Below the pieces are notes generated by a model that ran no database searches, was not told the DNA's origin, and worked only from the letters and a program-made list of their open reading frames with translations. From Marinibaculum sp040216765 (GTDB lineage Bacteria > Pseudomonadota > Alphaproteobacteria > Ferrovibrionales > Ferrovibrionaceae), in contig JAVJON010000028.1 of assembly GCA_040216765.1 (NCBI GenBank), positions 79,332 to 143,331 of the forward strand: DNA of 64,000 bases, read 5' to 3'. Every line of letters starts with the position of its first letter. Positions within the stretch are counted from its first letter, which is position 1. A program made the position numbers and the translations under genes. Of the stretch, positions 34,284 to 42,945 are shown piece by piece.

Positions 34284-34979
34284 TCACACCGACAGGTGCC
34301 TGCGCACCTCGGTTTCGTCCATGCTGTCGCCGGTGCCGGCCACGACGATCTCGCCGCGGTCCATCACCGCGAAGCTGTCGGCCAGGTCGCGGGCGAACTC
34401 GAAATACTGCTCCACCAGCAGGATCGCCATGCTGCCCTTGTCGCGGAGATAGCCGATCGCCCGCCCGATATCCTTGATGATCGACGGCTGGATCCCCTCC
34501 GTGGGCTCGTCCAGCACCAGCAGGCGGGGCTGCAGCACCAGGGCGCGGCCGATGGCGAGCTGCTGCTGCTGGCCGCCCGACAGGTCGCCGCCGCGCCGTC
34601 CCAGCATGTCGTTCAGGACCGGAAAGAGCTCGAACACCTCGTCGGGGATCCGCCGTTCGCCGCGCTTCAGCACGGCGAAGCCGGTCTCCAGGTTCTCCCG
34701 CACCGTCAGCAGGGGAAAGATGTCGCGGCCCTGCGGCACATAGCCGATGCCGCGCCGCGCCCGCTCCGACGGTTTCAGGCGGGAGATCTCCTGCCCCTCC
34801 CATTCGATGCGGCCGCCGCTGATCGGCTGCTGGCCGACGATGGCGCGCAGCAGGCTGGACTTGCCGACGCCGTTGCGGCCCAGGACGCAGGTCACGCGGC
34901 CCGGCTCGGCGGCGACGGAGACCTGCCAGAGCGCCTGCGCGGCGCCGTAATGCAGGTCGAGATCGGTGATCGCTAGCAT
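34284..34979 (-). CDS. urtE: Urea ABC transporter ATP-binding protein UrtE
   Basis: A 231-residue ATPase of the LivF branch, serving high-affinity urea import. Walker A LGRNGVGKSSLLRAI is at about 35-48, the signature LSGGQQQQLAIGRAL near 133, and Walker B LLVLDEPTEGIQPSII follows. The specific sequence GIQPSIIKDIGRAI is typical of UrtE. It is the last transporter gene, 18 bases after urtD and 82 before ureA. Confidence 0.93.
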   Translation of the reverse strand: MLAITDLDLHYGAAQALWQVSVAAEPGRVTCVLGRNGVGKSSLLRAIVGQQPISGGRIEWEGQEISRLKPSERARRGIGYVPQGRDIFPLLTVRENLETGFAVLKRGERRIPDEVFELFPVLNDMLGRRGGDLSGGQQQQLAIGRALVLQPRLLVLDEPTEGIQPSIIKDIGRAIGYLRDKGSMAILLVEQYFEFARDLADSFAVMDRGEIVVAGTGDSMDETEVRRHLSV

Positions 34980-34997
34980 GTCGGTACCGGCTGCTCC

Positions 34998-35744
34998 CTA
35001 TCGGCCGAGATAGATCTCGATCACCCGCTCGTTGCGGCTGACATGGTCCAGCGAGCCTTCCGCCATCACCGCGCCTTCGTGCAGCACGGTGACGCGGACA
35101 CCGAGCGCCCGGATGAAGGTCATGTCATGCTCCACCACGATGACCGAATGGGTCCGGGCGATGCGCTTCAGCAGTTCGGCAGTGTCGGCGGTCTCGGCAT
35201 CGGTCATGCCGGCGGCCGGCTCGTCGACCAGCAGGAGCTTGGGGTCCTGCGCCAGCAGCATGCCGATCTCCAGCCACTGCTTCTGGCCATGGCTCAGGCT
35301 GCCGGCCAGGGTGTCGCGCATCGCCGTCATGCGGGTCAGCGCCAGCAGCTCCTCGATCCGCTCCGCCTCGCGCGGGCGGCGCTTGCCGAACAGGTTCGGC
35401 CAGACGCCGCGCTCGCCCTGCAGGGCGAGCAGGATATTGTCCTCCACGCTCTGGCTCTCGAACACCGTCGGCTTCTGGAACTTGCGGCCGATCCCCAGAT
35501 TGGCGATCGCCGCCTCGTCCATGCCCTCCAGGTCATGCACCTCGTCGAACAGCACATAGCCGGCATCGGGCCGGGTCTTGCCGGTGATCACGTCCATCAT
35601 CGTGGTCTTGCCGGCGCCGTTCGGGCCAATGACCGCGCGCATCTCGCCCGGCGCGACGGCCAGGGACAGGTCGTTCAGCGCCTTGAAGCCGTCGAAGCTG
35701 ACGCTGACCTTCTCCAGGTAGAGCAGGGTGCCGGTGGCGGTCAT
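34998..35744 (-). CDS. urtD: Urea ABC transporter ATP-binding protein UrtD
   Basis: A 248-residue ATPase of the LivG branch. The start LEKVSVSFDGFKALNDLSL is typical of UrtD. Walker A is GPNGAGKTTMMDVITG, the signature LSHGQKQWLEIGMLLAQDPK, and Walker B LLLVDEPAAGMTDAE. It overlaps urtC by ATGA. Confidence 0.95.
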   Translation of the reverse strand: MTATGTLLYLEKVSVSFDGFKALNDLSLAVAPGEMRAVIGPNGAGKTTMMDVITGKTRPDAGYVLFDEVHDLEGMDEAAIANLGIGRKFQKPTVFESQSVEDNILLALQGERGVWPNLFGKRRPREAERIEELLALTRMTAMRDTLAGSLSHGQKQWLEIGMLLAQDPKLLLVDEPAAGMTDAETADTAELLKRIARTHSVIVVEHDMTFIRALGVRVTVLHEGAVMAEGSLDHVSRNERVIEIYLGR

Positions 35745-36991
35745 GTCCGGTCTCCCGTACGGCCGCGCCGTCCCGCCGCCGGGCCTGTGGCCGCGATCCG
35801 GGGCTTTCTGCGCCGGCGGATCCGCGTCACGGCGCCCATGATGCCGTGCGGCAGGAACAGGGTGACCGCGACGAACAGCCCGCCCAGGACGAACAGCCAG
35901 GCCTCGGGCATCGCGCCGGTGAAGAAGGTCTTGCCGCCGTTCACCAGGACCGCCCCCAGGGCGGCGCCGAACAGGGTGCCGCGGCCGCCCACGGCGACCC
36001 AGATCACCATCTCGATGGAGTTGGCGGGGGAGAATTCCGACGGGTTGATGATGCCGACCTGCGGCACGTAGAGCGCGCCGGCCACGCCGGCCAGGCAGGC
36101 CGACAGGGTCCAGACGAACAGCTTGTAGTTCTCCACCCGGTAGCCCAGGAAGCGCACGCGGCTTTCCGCGTCGCGCACCGCGACCAGCACCTTGCCCAGC
36201 CGCGAGGTCACCACCAGCCGGCAGATCACGTAGCCGGCGGCCAGCGCCACGGCGCTGGCGACGAACAGGCCGATGCGGGTGCCGCTGGACTGCAGGTCGA
36301 AGCCCAGGATGTCCTTGAAGTCGGTCAGGCCGTTATTGCCGCCGAAGCCGGTCTCGTTGCGGAAGAAAGCGAGCAGCAGCGCGAAGGTCATCGCCTGGGT
36401 GATGATCGACAGGTAGACGCCGGTCACCCGCGATCGGAAGGCCAGGAAGCCGAACACGAAGGCCAGCACGCCGGGCACCAGGACCACCATCAGGCAGGCG
36501 AACCAGAACTGGTCGAAGCCCTGCCAGAACCAGGGCAGCTCCTGCCAGTTCAGGAACACCATGAAGTCCGGCAGCTCCGGATTGCCGTAGACCCCGCGGC
36601 TGCCGATCTGGCGCATCAGGTACATGCCCATGGCATAGCCGCCGAGCGCGAAGAAGGCGCCATGGCCCAGGCTGAGGATGCCGCAGAAGCCCCACACCAG
36701 GTCGACCGAGACGGCGAGCAGGGCAAAGCAGAGATACTTGCCCGACAGGCCGACGATGTAGTTCGGCAGCTGCAGCCCGGAGCTTTCCGGGACCAGCTGG
36801 TTGAACACCGGGATCAGCACCGCCACCGCCGCCACGACGGCCAGGAAGATCCAGGCGCGCCCGCCCAGCGCGCGGCCCAGGGCGCCATAGGGCGCAGCGC
36901 CGCTGCCGCCGCGCGGCGGGGGATTGGGCGGCAGCATCCGCTCCACCTGGTCGGAGATCCCGGCCAGCGGGTCCTTCAGGTTCGTGCTCAT
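35741..36991 (-). CDS. urtC: Urea ABC transporter permease UrtC
   Basis: A 416-residue permease of the LivM branch with 9-10 hydrophobic segments. Family blocks include SVDLVWGFCGILSLGHGAFFALGGYAMGMYL (the conserved GILSLGHGAFF), SRVTGVYLSIITQAM and FPxHG-like LFLPHGIMGAV near the end. It starts with a cytoplasmic stretch of about 50 residues. It overlaps urtB and urtD by four bases each. Confidence 0.95.
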   Translation of the reverse strand: MSTNLKDPLAGISDQVERMLPPNPPPRGGSGAAPYGALGRALGGRAWIFLAVVAAVAVLIPVFNQLVPESSGLQLPNYIVGLSGKYLCFALLAVSVDLVWGFCGILSLGHGAFFALGGYAMGMYLMRQIGSRGVYGNPELPDFMVFLNWQELPWFWQGFDQFWFACLMVVLVPGVLAFVFGFLAFRSRVTGVYLSIITQAMTFALLLAFFRNETGFGGNNGLTDFKDILGFDLQSSGTRIGLFVASAVALAAGYVICRLVVTSRLGKVLVAVRDAESRVRFLGYRVENYKLFVWTLSACLAGVAGALYVPQVGIINPSEFSPANSIEMVIWVAVGGRGTLFGAALGAVLVNGGKTFFTGAMPEAWLFVLGGLFVAVTLFLPHGIMGAVTRIRRRRKPRIAATGPAAGRRGRTGDRT

Positions 36992-38637
36992 GCGTCCACC
37001 GCCCGGCCCTTGAGGGCGAACAGGCCGCGCGGCCGTCGCTGGATGAACAGGATGATGAACACCAGCACCAGGATCTTGCCCAGCACGGCGCCGGCATAGG
37101 GTTCCAGGAACTTGTTGGCGACCCCCAGGGTCATCGCGCCCACCAGGGTGCCCCACAGATTGCCGACCCCGCCGAACACGACGACCATGAAGCTGTCGAT
37201 GATGTAGGACTGCCCCAGGTTCGGGCTGACATTGTCGATCTGCGACAGCGCCACGCCGGCGATCCCGGCGATGCCCGAGCCCAGGCCGAAGGTCAGCGCA
37301 TCGACCCGGTCGGTGCGGATGCCCATGTTGGAGGCCATCGGCCGGTTCTGCGTCACCGCGCGCATCTGCAGGCCGATCGGCGTGCGCCGCAGCACCAGCA
37401 TCAGCGCCGCCAGGACGACCAGCGCGAAGACCAGGATCCACAGGCGGTTATAGGTGATGGTCAACAGCCCGACCTCGAAGGCGCCGGACATCCAGGAGGG
37501 ATTGCCGACTTCCTGGTTGGTCGGGCCGAAGATCGTGCGGACCGCCTGCTGCAGGATCAGCGAGATCCCCCAGGTGGCGAGCAGGGTCTCCAGCGGGCGG
37601 CCGTAGAGATAGCGGATCACGCCGCGCTCGATCGCCACACCGACCGCGCCGGCGACGAGGAAGGCGGCCGGCACGGCGAGCAGCAGCGAGACGTCGATCA
37701 GGTCCGGTGCGGCGCTGCGCATCGCGCTCTGCACCACGAAGGTGGTGTAGGCGCCCAGCATCACCATCTCGCCATGGGCCATGTTGATGACGCCCATCAC
37801 CCCGAAGGTGATCGCCAGGCCGACGGCGGCCAGCAGCAGGACGGAGCCCAGCGACAGGCCGTACCAGACGTTCTGGGCGGCGTTCCAGACCTGCAGGTTG
37901 GTCTCGATCCCAGCGGCGGCCTTCCGGGCGGCGGCGCGCACGGTGTCGTCTTCGGTTTCCGCGGCGATGATGTTCAGCGACGCCAGCGCGTCGCGGTCGC
38001 CGCGCGCCGCCACCGTCTCGATCGCCGCGATCTTCTCGCCCGGCGCGGCGTCGCTCGCCAGGATCGTCGCGGCGCGCGCGCGCTCCATGGCGAGGCGGAC
38101 GCCCTTGTCCTTCTCCGTCGCCAGGGCGGCATCCAGCGCGGGCAGGAAATCGGCATCCTTTTCCGCGAACACCGCCTGCGCTGCCGCCATCCGGCGCGCC
38201 CGGTCCGGCGACATCAGGTCCAGCCCGCCCACCGCGGCGCGGACCGTGCGCCGCAGGGCGTTGTTGACGCGGACCTTGTCCACGGCAGTGCGCGGCGCGT
38301 TGCCCAGCGCCGCCCCGGTCAACGGGTCGCTGAGGGCATAGCCGCCGCCCGCGGAGCGGCCGATGACGACCGCCTTGTCGGATTTCCGGATGTACAGGTC
38401 GCCGTCCATCAGCGCGCGCAGGGCCGGCACGACAGCGGCATCGCCGGTCGCCGCCAGGGCATCCACCGCCTTGGACAGGGCGCCCAGGTTCTTCGCGTTG
38501 AGAGCGTCGACAAGGGGGCGCAGCTGCCCGGCCCCGGCGGGGTCGGCCTGCGCCCGGGCGGATGCCGCGGGCAGCAGGAGCAGCGCCAGGCTGGCGGCTG
38601 CGAACAGCAGGAAAAGGGGGAATTGGCGGATGCGCAC
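36988..38637 (-). CDS. urtB: Urea ABC transporter permease UrtB
   Basis: A 549-residue permease. A signal-like segment (8-30) is followed by an N-terminal extracytoplasmic helical domain of about 220 residues, a known feature of UrtB. The LivH-type membrane domain follows (GLAITFGVMGVINMAHGEMVMLGAYTTFVVQ). It starts at GTG 38637; the sequence upstream is proline-rich and includes the intergenic hairpins, so earlier starts are unlikely. It is separated from urtA by 160 bases with two hairpins, which may lower urtBCDE expression relative to urtA. Confidence 0.94.
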   Translation of the reverse strand: MRIRQFPLFLLFAAASLALLLLPAASARAQADPAGAGQLRPLVDALNAKNLGALSKAVDALAATGDAAVVPALRALMDGDLYIRKSDKAVVIGRSAGGGYALSDPLTGAALGNAPRTAVDKVRVNNALRRTVRAAVGGLDLMSPDRARRMAAAQAVFAEKDADFLPALDAALATEKDKGVRLAMERARAATILASDAAPGEKIAAIETVAARGDRDALASLNIIAAETEDDTVRAAARKAAAGIETNLQVWNAAQNVWYGLSLGSVLLLAAVGLAITFGVMGVINMAHGEMVMLGAYTTFVVQSAMRSAAPDLIDVSLLLAVPAAFLVAGAVGVAIERGVIRYLYGRPLETLLATWGISLILQQAVRTIFGPTNQEVGNPSWMSGAFEVGLLTITYNRLWILVFALVVLAALMLVLRRTPIGLQMRAVTQNRPMASNMGIRTDRVDALTFGLGSGIAGIAGVALSQIDNVSPNLGQSYIIDSFMVVVFGGVGNLWGTLVGAMTLGVANKFLEPYAGAVLGKILVLVFIILFIQRRPRGLFALKGRAVDA

Positions 38638-38668
38638 CGGCTTGGTCCCAGGACTGGTCTGTTGGGGG

Positions 38669-38760
38669 CGGGGCAGGCTGCCCCGCAGGAGAGGGCCCCG
38701 GCCCGGAACCGGCGGCCGGGGCGGCTGGTACCGGGGGCCGCCCGCGCGGGCGGCCCCCGG
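38669..38760 (-). terminator. Two perfect hairpins between urtA and urtB
   Basis: CGGGGCAG (38669-38676) and CTGCCCCG (38678-38685) form a tight perfect stem around one base. Further towards urtA lies a 30-base perfect palindrome, 38731-38760, beginning CCGGGGGCCGCCCGC and followed by its exact complement. These very stable stems directly follow urtA, where such structures often protect the binding-protein mRNA or attenuate the downstream genes. No T run follows either. Confidence 0.8.
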
Positions 38761-38797
38761 GCCCAAGGCTTGGGTCCTCAGTCGATCGGGGGTGCGA

Positions 38798-40099
38798 TCA
38801 GGAGCCCTTGCCGCCGCACTTGCCCGTCGCGGTGTTGAAGTTGCCGCAGGACATCGGCTCGCGCCAATCGGAGATCAGCACCTTGGAGTCCGGCAGGTAG
38901 TTCGACCAGGCGTCGCCGGCGACCAGGCCGGGGGTCTCCCAGACGGTGAAGAACTGGCCGTCGTCCTGGATCTCGCCGATCAGCACCGGCTTGGTGATGT
39001 GGTGGTTCGGCATCATCGCGGAATAGCCGCCGGTCAGGTTCGGCACGGCGACGCCGACCAGCGCGTCGATCACCGCGTCGGGATCGGTCGTGCCGGCCTT
39101 CTCCACCGCCTTCACCCACATGTTGAAGCCGATGTAATGGGCCTCCATCGGGTCGTTGGTCACCCGCTTCGGGTTCTTGGTGAATTCCTGCCAGGCCTGG
39201 ATGAACGCGGCATTGGCCGGGGCCTCGACCGATTGGAAGTAGTTCCAGGCGGCCAGATGGCCGACCAGCGGGGCGGTGTCGATGCCGGCCAGCTCTTCCT
39301 CGCCGACCGAGAAGGCGACGACGGGGATATCCTCGGCCTTGATGCCCTGGTTGCCCAGCTCCTTGTAGAACGGGACGTTGGCATCGCCGTTGATCGTGGA
39401 GACCACGGCCGTCTTCTTGCCGGCGGAACCGAACTTCTTGATGTCGGCGACGATGGTCTGCCAGTCGGAATGACCGAACGGCGTGTAGTTGATCATGATG
39501 TCTTCGGCGGCGACACCCTTGTCCTTGAGATAGGCCTCGAGGATCTTGTTCGTCGTGCGCGGATAGACATAGTCGGTGCCGGCCAGGACCCAGCGCTCGA
39601 CCTTCTCATTCGCCATCAGGTAGTCGACGGCCGGGATCGCCTGCTGGTTCGGCGCGGCACCGGTATAGAAGATGTTGCGCGAGCTTTCCTCGCCCTCGTA
39701 CTGCACCGGATAGAACAGGATCGAGTTCAGCTCCTCGAAGACCGGCAGCACCGACTTGCGGGACACCGAGGTCCAGCAGCCGAACACGGCATCGACCTTC
39801 TGCACCTCGATCAGCTCGCGGGCCTTCTCGGCGAACAGCGGCCAGTCGGAAGCCGGGTCGACGACCACCGCCTCGAGCTGCCTGCCCAGCAGGCCGCCCT
39901 TCTTGTTCTGCTCCGCGACCAGCATCTCCATGACGTCCTTCAAGGTCGTCTCGCTGATCGCCATGGTGCCGGACAGCGAGTGCAGGACACCAACCTTGAT
40001 GGTGTCGTCCGCTGCCGCCGCCGGCATGATCGCCGCCGCACCGAGAGCGGCCGCCACGGCCAGTCCCCCCAGGCGTGACGCCAGTCCTGTTCCTGTCAT
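38798..40099 (-). CDS. urtA: Urea ABC transporter substrate-binding protein UrtA
   Basis: A 433-residue periplasmic urea receptor. The signal peptide is about 1-30 (GLAVAAALGAAAIMPAAAA). The mature part shows KVGVLHSLSGTMAISETTL, the diagnostic FGCWTSVSRKSVLPVFEELN, LFYPVQYEGEESSRNIFYTG and NQQAIPAVDYL. It is the first gene of the operon and starts 47 or so bases after a predicted sigma-54 start site, with ribosome site GGAGAAAC. Expression is therefore expected to rise under nitrogen limitation. Confidence 0.97.
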   Translation of the reverse strand: MTGTGLASRLGGLAVAAALGAAAIMPAAAADDTIKVGVLHSLSGTMAISETTLKDVMEMLVAEQNKKGGLLGRQLEAVVVDPASDWPLFAEKARELIEVQKVDAVFGCWTSVSRKSVLPVFEELNSILFYPVQYEGEESSRNIFYTGAAPNQQAIPAVDYLMANEKVERWVLAGTDYVYPRTTNKILEAYLKDKGVAAEDIMINYTPFGHSDWQTIVADIKKFGSAGKKTAVVSTINGDANVPFYKELGNQGIKAEDIPVVAFSVGEEELAGIDTAPLVGHLAAWNYFQSVEAPANAAFIQAWQEFTKNPKRVTNDPMEAHYIGFNMWVKAVEKAGTTDPDAVIDALVGVAVPNLTGGYSAMMPNHHITKPVLIGEIQDDGQFFTVWETPGLVAGDAWSNYLPDSKVLISDWREPMSCGNFNTATGKCGGKGS

Positions 40100-40156
40100 T
40101 AAGTTTCTCCGTCCCAATGCTTCTTTGGCGTGCTCCCGCTCGCCCTGCCGCAATGC

Positions 40157-40172
40157 AGCAAGGTGCGTGCCA
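40157..40172 (-). promoter_or_regulatory. Sigma-54 promoter of the urt-ure operon
   Basis: Read on the minus strand, TGGCACGCACCTTGCT matches the -24/-12 consensus TGGCACG-N4-TTGCW at every fixed position. The implied start point is near 40146, leaving a leader of about 47 bases before urtA. This indicates RpoN-dependent transcription, with NtrC the usual activator for nitrogen scavenging genes. Confidence 0.88.
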
Positions 40173-40238
40173 GGACGGATTGCAACGAAAATGACCAGAA
40201 ACTCAGGCTTCCTTGCCTTGTCTCGGTAGTTTGATGCT

Positions 40239-40267
40239 CAAAAATGCGACTATCGAACAAAAATGCG
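40239..40267. promoter_or_regulatory. Direct repeats upstream of the sigma-54 promoter
   Basis: CAAAAATGCG occurs at 40239-40248 and again at 40258-40267, 19 bases apart, close to two helical turns. They are about 70-95 bases upstream of the -24 element on the minus strand, where an activator of sigma-54 promoters would bind. They do not resemble the NtrC consensus I know. The rest of the 40100-40461 gap shows no gene. Confidence 0.4.
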
Positions 40268-40461
40268 GCAATACAAAGGTATTATCGTCTGCATACATAT
40301 TCACAAGCGCGACGTTCCACTTCCCGGAAGCCGGCCGGGCCGGGTGTCATGTTGCGGCGCAGCAGGCTGGCGAGTCGCTGGCACGGATGGCGCATACGCG
40401 ACTACTCTAAGGCGGCGGCGGCCGGAACAACCGGCGCCTTTGCGGTCACAGGAGGGGCGGG

Positions 40462-41919
40462 ATGAGTGAGATCAATCGCATGACGGCTGTGGAGATCGCA
40501 GCCAGGGTCAAATCCGGCGACCTGTCGCCGACCGAGGTGGTCGAGGCCTCGCTGCGCCGGATGGAGGCGACGGAACCGCATATTCATGCCTTCTGCACCC
40601 CGGCGCCGGACCTGGCGCGCCGGACCGCGAAGGCGCTGGAGGCGAAGCTCGCGGCCGGCGAGGCGGTCGGCCCGCTGGCCGGCGTGCCGGTGGGGATCAA
40701 GGACCTGGTGGCGACCAAGGACCTGCTGACCGTCAACGGCTCGATGGTCTACAAGGACTTCACGCCGGAGGAGGACGATATCTGCGTGGAGCGGCTGATC
40801 GCCGCCGATGCGATCATCGTCGGCAAGACCAACGTGCCGGAATTCGGCTATAGCGGCGTCGGCCACAACCCGGTGTTCGAGACCACGCGCAATCCCTGGA
40901 ACCTGGAGCGGACCCCCGGCGGCTCCTCCGCCGGTTCCGGCGCCTCGGTGGCTGCCGGGGTGACCCCTTTCGCCATCGGCTCCGACGGCGGCGGATCGGT
41001 GCGCATCCCTTCCGCCCATTGCGGCCTGGTCGGCGTGAAGGCCTCGCTGGGCCGGGTGCCGCTCTATCCCGGCTGCCGGGACGAGCGCTATCCCGGGATC
41101 TCCAGTTGGGAATCGATCGAGCATATCGGCCCCATGTCGCGCACGGTGGAGGATTCCGCGGCCATGCTGGCGGTGATCACCGGGCCGGACATGCGCGACC
41201 GGCATTCCATCCCCTGCGGCGATGTGGACTGGCTGGCCGCCGCCCGCGACGGCAGCATCAAGGGGCTGAAGGTCGCCTACAGCGCGGACTGGGGCTATGC
41301 CCGGGTGGATCCGGAGGTGCGCCGCATCGTCGGCGAGGCGGCGAAGGTCTTCCAGAGTGACCTGGGCTGCACGGTGGACGAGGTCGATCCCGGCTGGGCG
41401 GATCCCTACAACGATTTCTGGGCGCTTGTGGCTTCGAACTCCGACCTGGAGGGGATGCGCAAGTGGCTGCCCGACCATGCCCATCACATGTCGCCGCATC
41501 TGGTGGATTTCCTGCTGCGGCCCTGGACCGCCGAGGACTTCACCAACGCCAACCGCACCCGCCAGGCGGTGTGCAACAAGATGTGGCGGATGATGCAGAA
41601 CTACGACCTGCTGCTGACCCCGACCCTGGCGGTTCCGCCCTTCCCGTTGCTGACCCAGGGGCCGGAGAAGATCGACGGGCAGATCGTCCATCCGGTGAAG
41701 TGGCTTGCCTTCACCTTCATCATGAACTTCACCGGCCAGCCTGCCGCCACTGTCCCCGCCGGCTGGACGGAAGGTGGCGATTTCGGCCCCGGCCTGCCGG
41801 TGGGGCTGCAGATCGCCGGCCGCCATCTGGGCGACGAGACGGTGCTGCGGGCCGCCGCGGCCTTCGAGGCCGCGCGCCCCTGGGCAGACCGCTGGCCGGC
41901 TTTGCTGGACAGCCTCTGA
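40462..41919 (+). CDS. Amidase-signature-family amidase
   Basis: A 485-residue hydrolase of the amidase signature family. The Ser-cisSer-Lys triad is K80 (VGIKDLVATK), S155 (GGSSAGSG) and S179 (GSDGGGSVRIPS). It releases ammonia from an amide; the substrate is unknown. It is divergent from urtA, so nitrogen control of both sides is plausible. A weak -24/-12-like sequence (40380-40395, GC present but TT replaced) lies upstream. The start follows GGAGGGGCGGG. Confidence 0.9.
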   Translation: MSEINRMTAVEIAARVKSGDLSPTEVVEASLRRMEATEPHIHAFCTPAPDLARRTAKALEAKLAAGEAVGPLAGVPVGIKDLVATKDLLTVNGSMVYKDFTPEEDDICVERLIAADAIIVGKTNVPEFGYSGVGHNPVFETTRNPWNLERTPGGSSAGSGASVAAGVTPFAIGSDGGGSVRIPSAHCGLVGVKASLGRVPLYPGCRDERYPGISSWESIEHIGPMSRTVEDSAAMLAVITGPDMRDRHSIPCGDVDWLAAARDGSIKGLKVAYSADWGYARVDPEVRRIVGEAAKVFQSDLGCTVDEVDPGWADPYNDFWALVASNSDLEGMRKWLPDHAHHMSPHLVDFLLRPWTAEDFTNANRTRQAVCNKMWRMMQNYDLLLTPTLAVPPFPLLTQGPEKIDGQIVHPVKWLAFTFIMNFTGQPAATVPAGWTEGGDFGPGLPVGLQIAGRHLGDETVLRAAAAFEAARPWADRWPALLDSL

Positions 41920-41952
41920 CCCCCGGTCCTTGCCGGGGCCGGAACGCGACAA

Positions 41953-41979
41953 CCCGGCCAGGGTACGGCCCTGGCCGGG
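41953..41979. terminator. Bidirectional hairpin between amidase and SYLF gene
   Basis: CCCGGCCAGGG (41953-41963) and CCCTGGCCGGG (41969-41979) form a perfect 11-bp stem with a 5-base loop between convergent genes. No T run follows in either direction. Confidence 0.65.
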
Positions 41980-42019
41980 CAGCGCGTGCGTTGCGCGTTG
42001 CGGAACGGTGCCGGGGCGA

Positions 42020-42781
42020 TCAGCCGGCGATGGCGTCGACCAGGACGGTGCTTTCGCTCTTCACATGGCCGTCGAGGACCTGGCTGGCCGTGACGTTCTG
42101 CCGGTAATAGGCGTTGTTCGCCTCGGCGTCCCAGTTGACGTCGGACAGGCTGCCGCCGGCTCCGACGAAGGCACCCTCGGTATCGGACCAGACGACCACG
42201 TCGCTCTTGTCCGTGCTGAGCTTGAACTGCTTCGAGAAGTCGACGACGGTCATCTCGGCATTCGCGCTCATCGAGAAGGTGTCTTCGGTGCGGAAGGCAT
42301 CGACCGCCCGGTCGGTCATCAGCAGGAAGGCCATGGTGCCGGAGGTGAAGCCGATCTCGGCACCGGCGGTGACGGCGCCGACATCGTAGAAGGCCGGCCC
42401 GGCCCAGGCGGATCCCTGATGGCTCAGCAGCACGCCTTCGCCGCCCCAGCCGCCGATGATCAGCGCGCCCTTGGTGAACTCGGGCACGATCAGGATGCCC
42501 TTCGCACGCTGCAGCGCGCCGGCGAGCTCGGCGTTCTTCTTCATTTCCGCGATCGCGGCGGTGGCGCCGCGCACGGTCTCCCGCGCATCGTCCAGCTCCT
42601 CCACGATCGCCGCGCCGGTCGTGGCCGGCGGAACCGTCTCGCTCTTGCTGGTGATGACCTTGGTCTGCGTCTCGATCTTGGCGTCCGCGGCCCCGTTCAC
42701 GTCGGCCGCCAGCGCCGGCCCGGCGGCCAGGATGGCGGCAAGGGCCAGCGGCGCGCCGAATGTCCGAATGCGTCCAGGCAT
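42020..42781 (-). CDS. Secreted SYLF/Ysc84-domain lipid-binding protein
   Basis: A 253-residue exported protein. The signal peptide is about 1-26 (PLALAAILAAGPALA). The C-terminal 180 residues are the SYLF (Ysc84) domain: NAELAGALQRAKGILIVPEFTKGALIIGGWGGEGVLL, then GPAFYDVGAVTAGAEIGFTSG, and the ending VNWDAEANNAYYRQNVTASQVL. SYLF domains bind phosphoinositides and other lipids in eukaryotes; bacterial members are mostly uncharacterised. It stands alone, divergent from the methyltransferase gene. Confidence 0.85.
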   Translation of the reverse strand: MPGRIRTFGAPLALAAILAAGPALAADVNGAADAKIETQTKVITSKSETVPPATTGAAIVEELDDARETVRGATAAIAEMKKNAELAGALQRAKGILIVPEFTKGALIIGGWGGEGVLLSHQGSAWAGPAFYDVGAVTAGAEIGFTSGTMAFLLMTDRAVDAFRTEDTFSMSANAEMTVVDFSKQFKLSTDKSDVVVWSDTEGAFVGAGGSLSDVNWDAEANNAYYRQNVTASQVLDGHVKSESTVLVDAIAG

Positions 42782-42945
42782 GGCATCGCTCCTTGTTGGT
42801 TGCGTCCTGCTGTGAAACGCATTTCCTCCCGGTTCGTTCCGGCCGGGCGGGCCCCGCTCCGCTTACGAAGCGGCCCGAAGCGCCCTATTCTGGCGGTCCC
42901 GCGGCTGCTGTCGGAGCGGCCGCATCTGGCTCAGGCGAGGCCGGC

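Noticed and set aside
40380..40395. A second -24/-12-like sequence before the amidase on the plus strand
   Set aside because: TGGCACG and GC are present but the TT of TTGC is replaced by GC, so it fails the consensus at two positions. I mention it only within the amidase entry.
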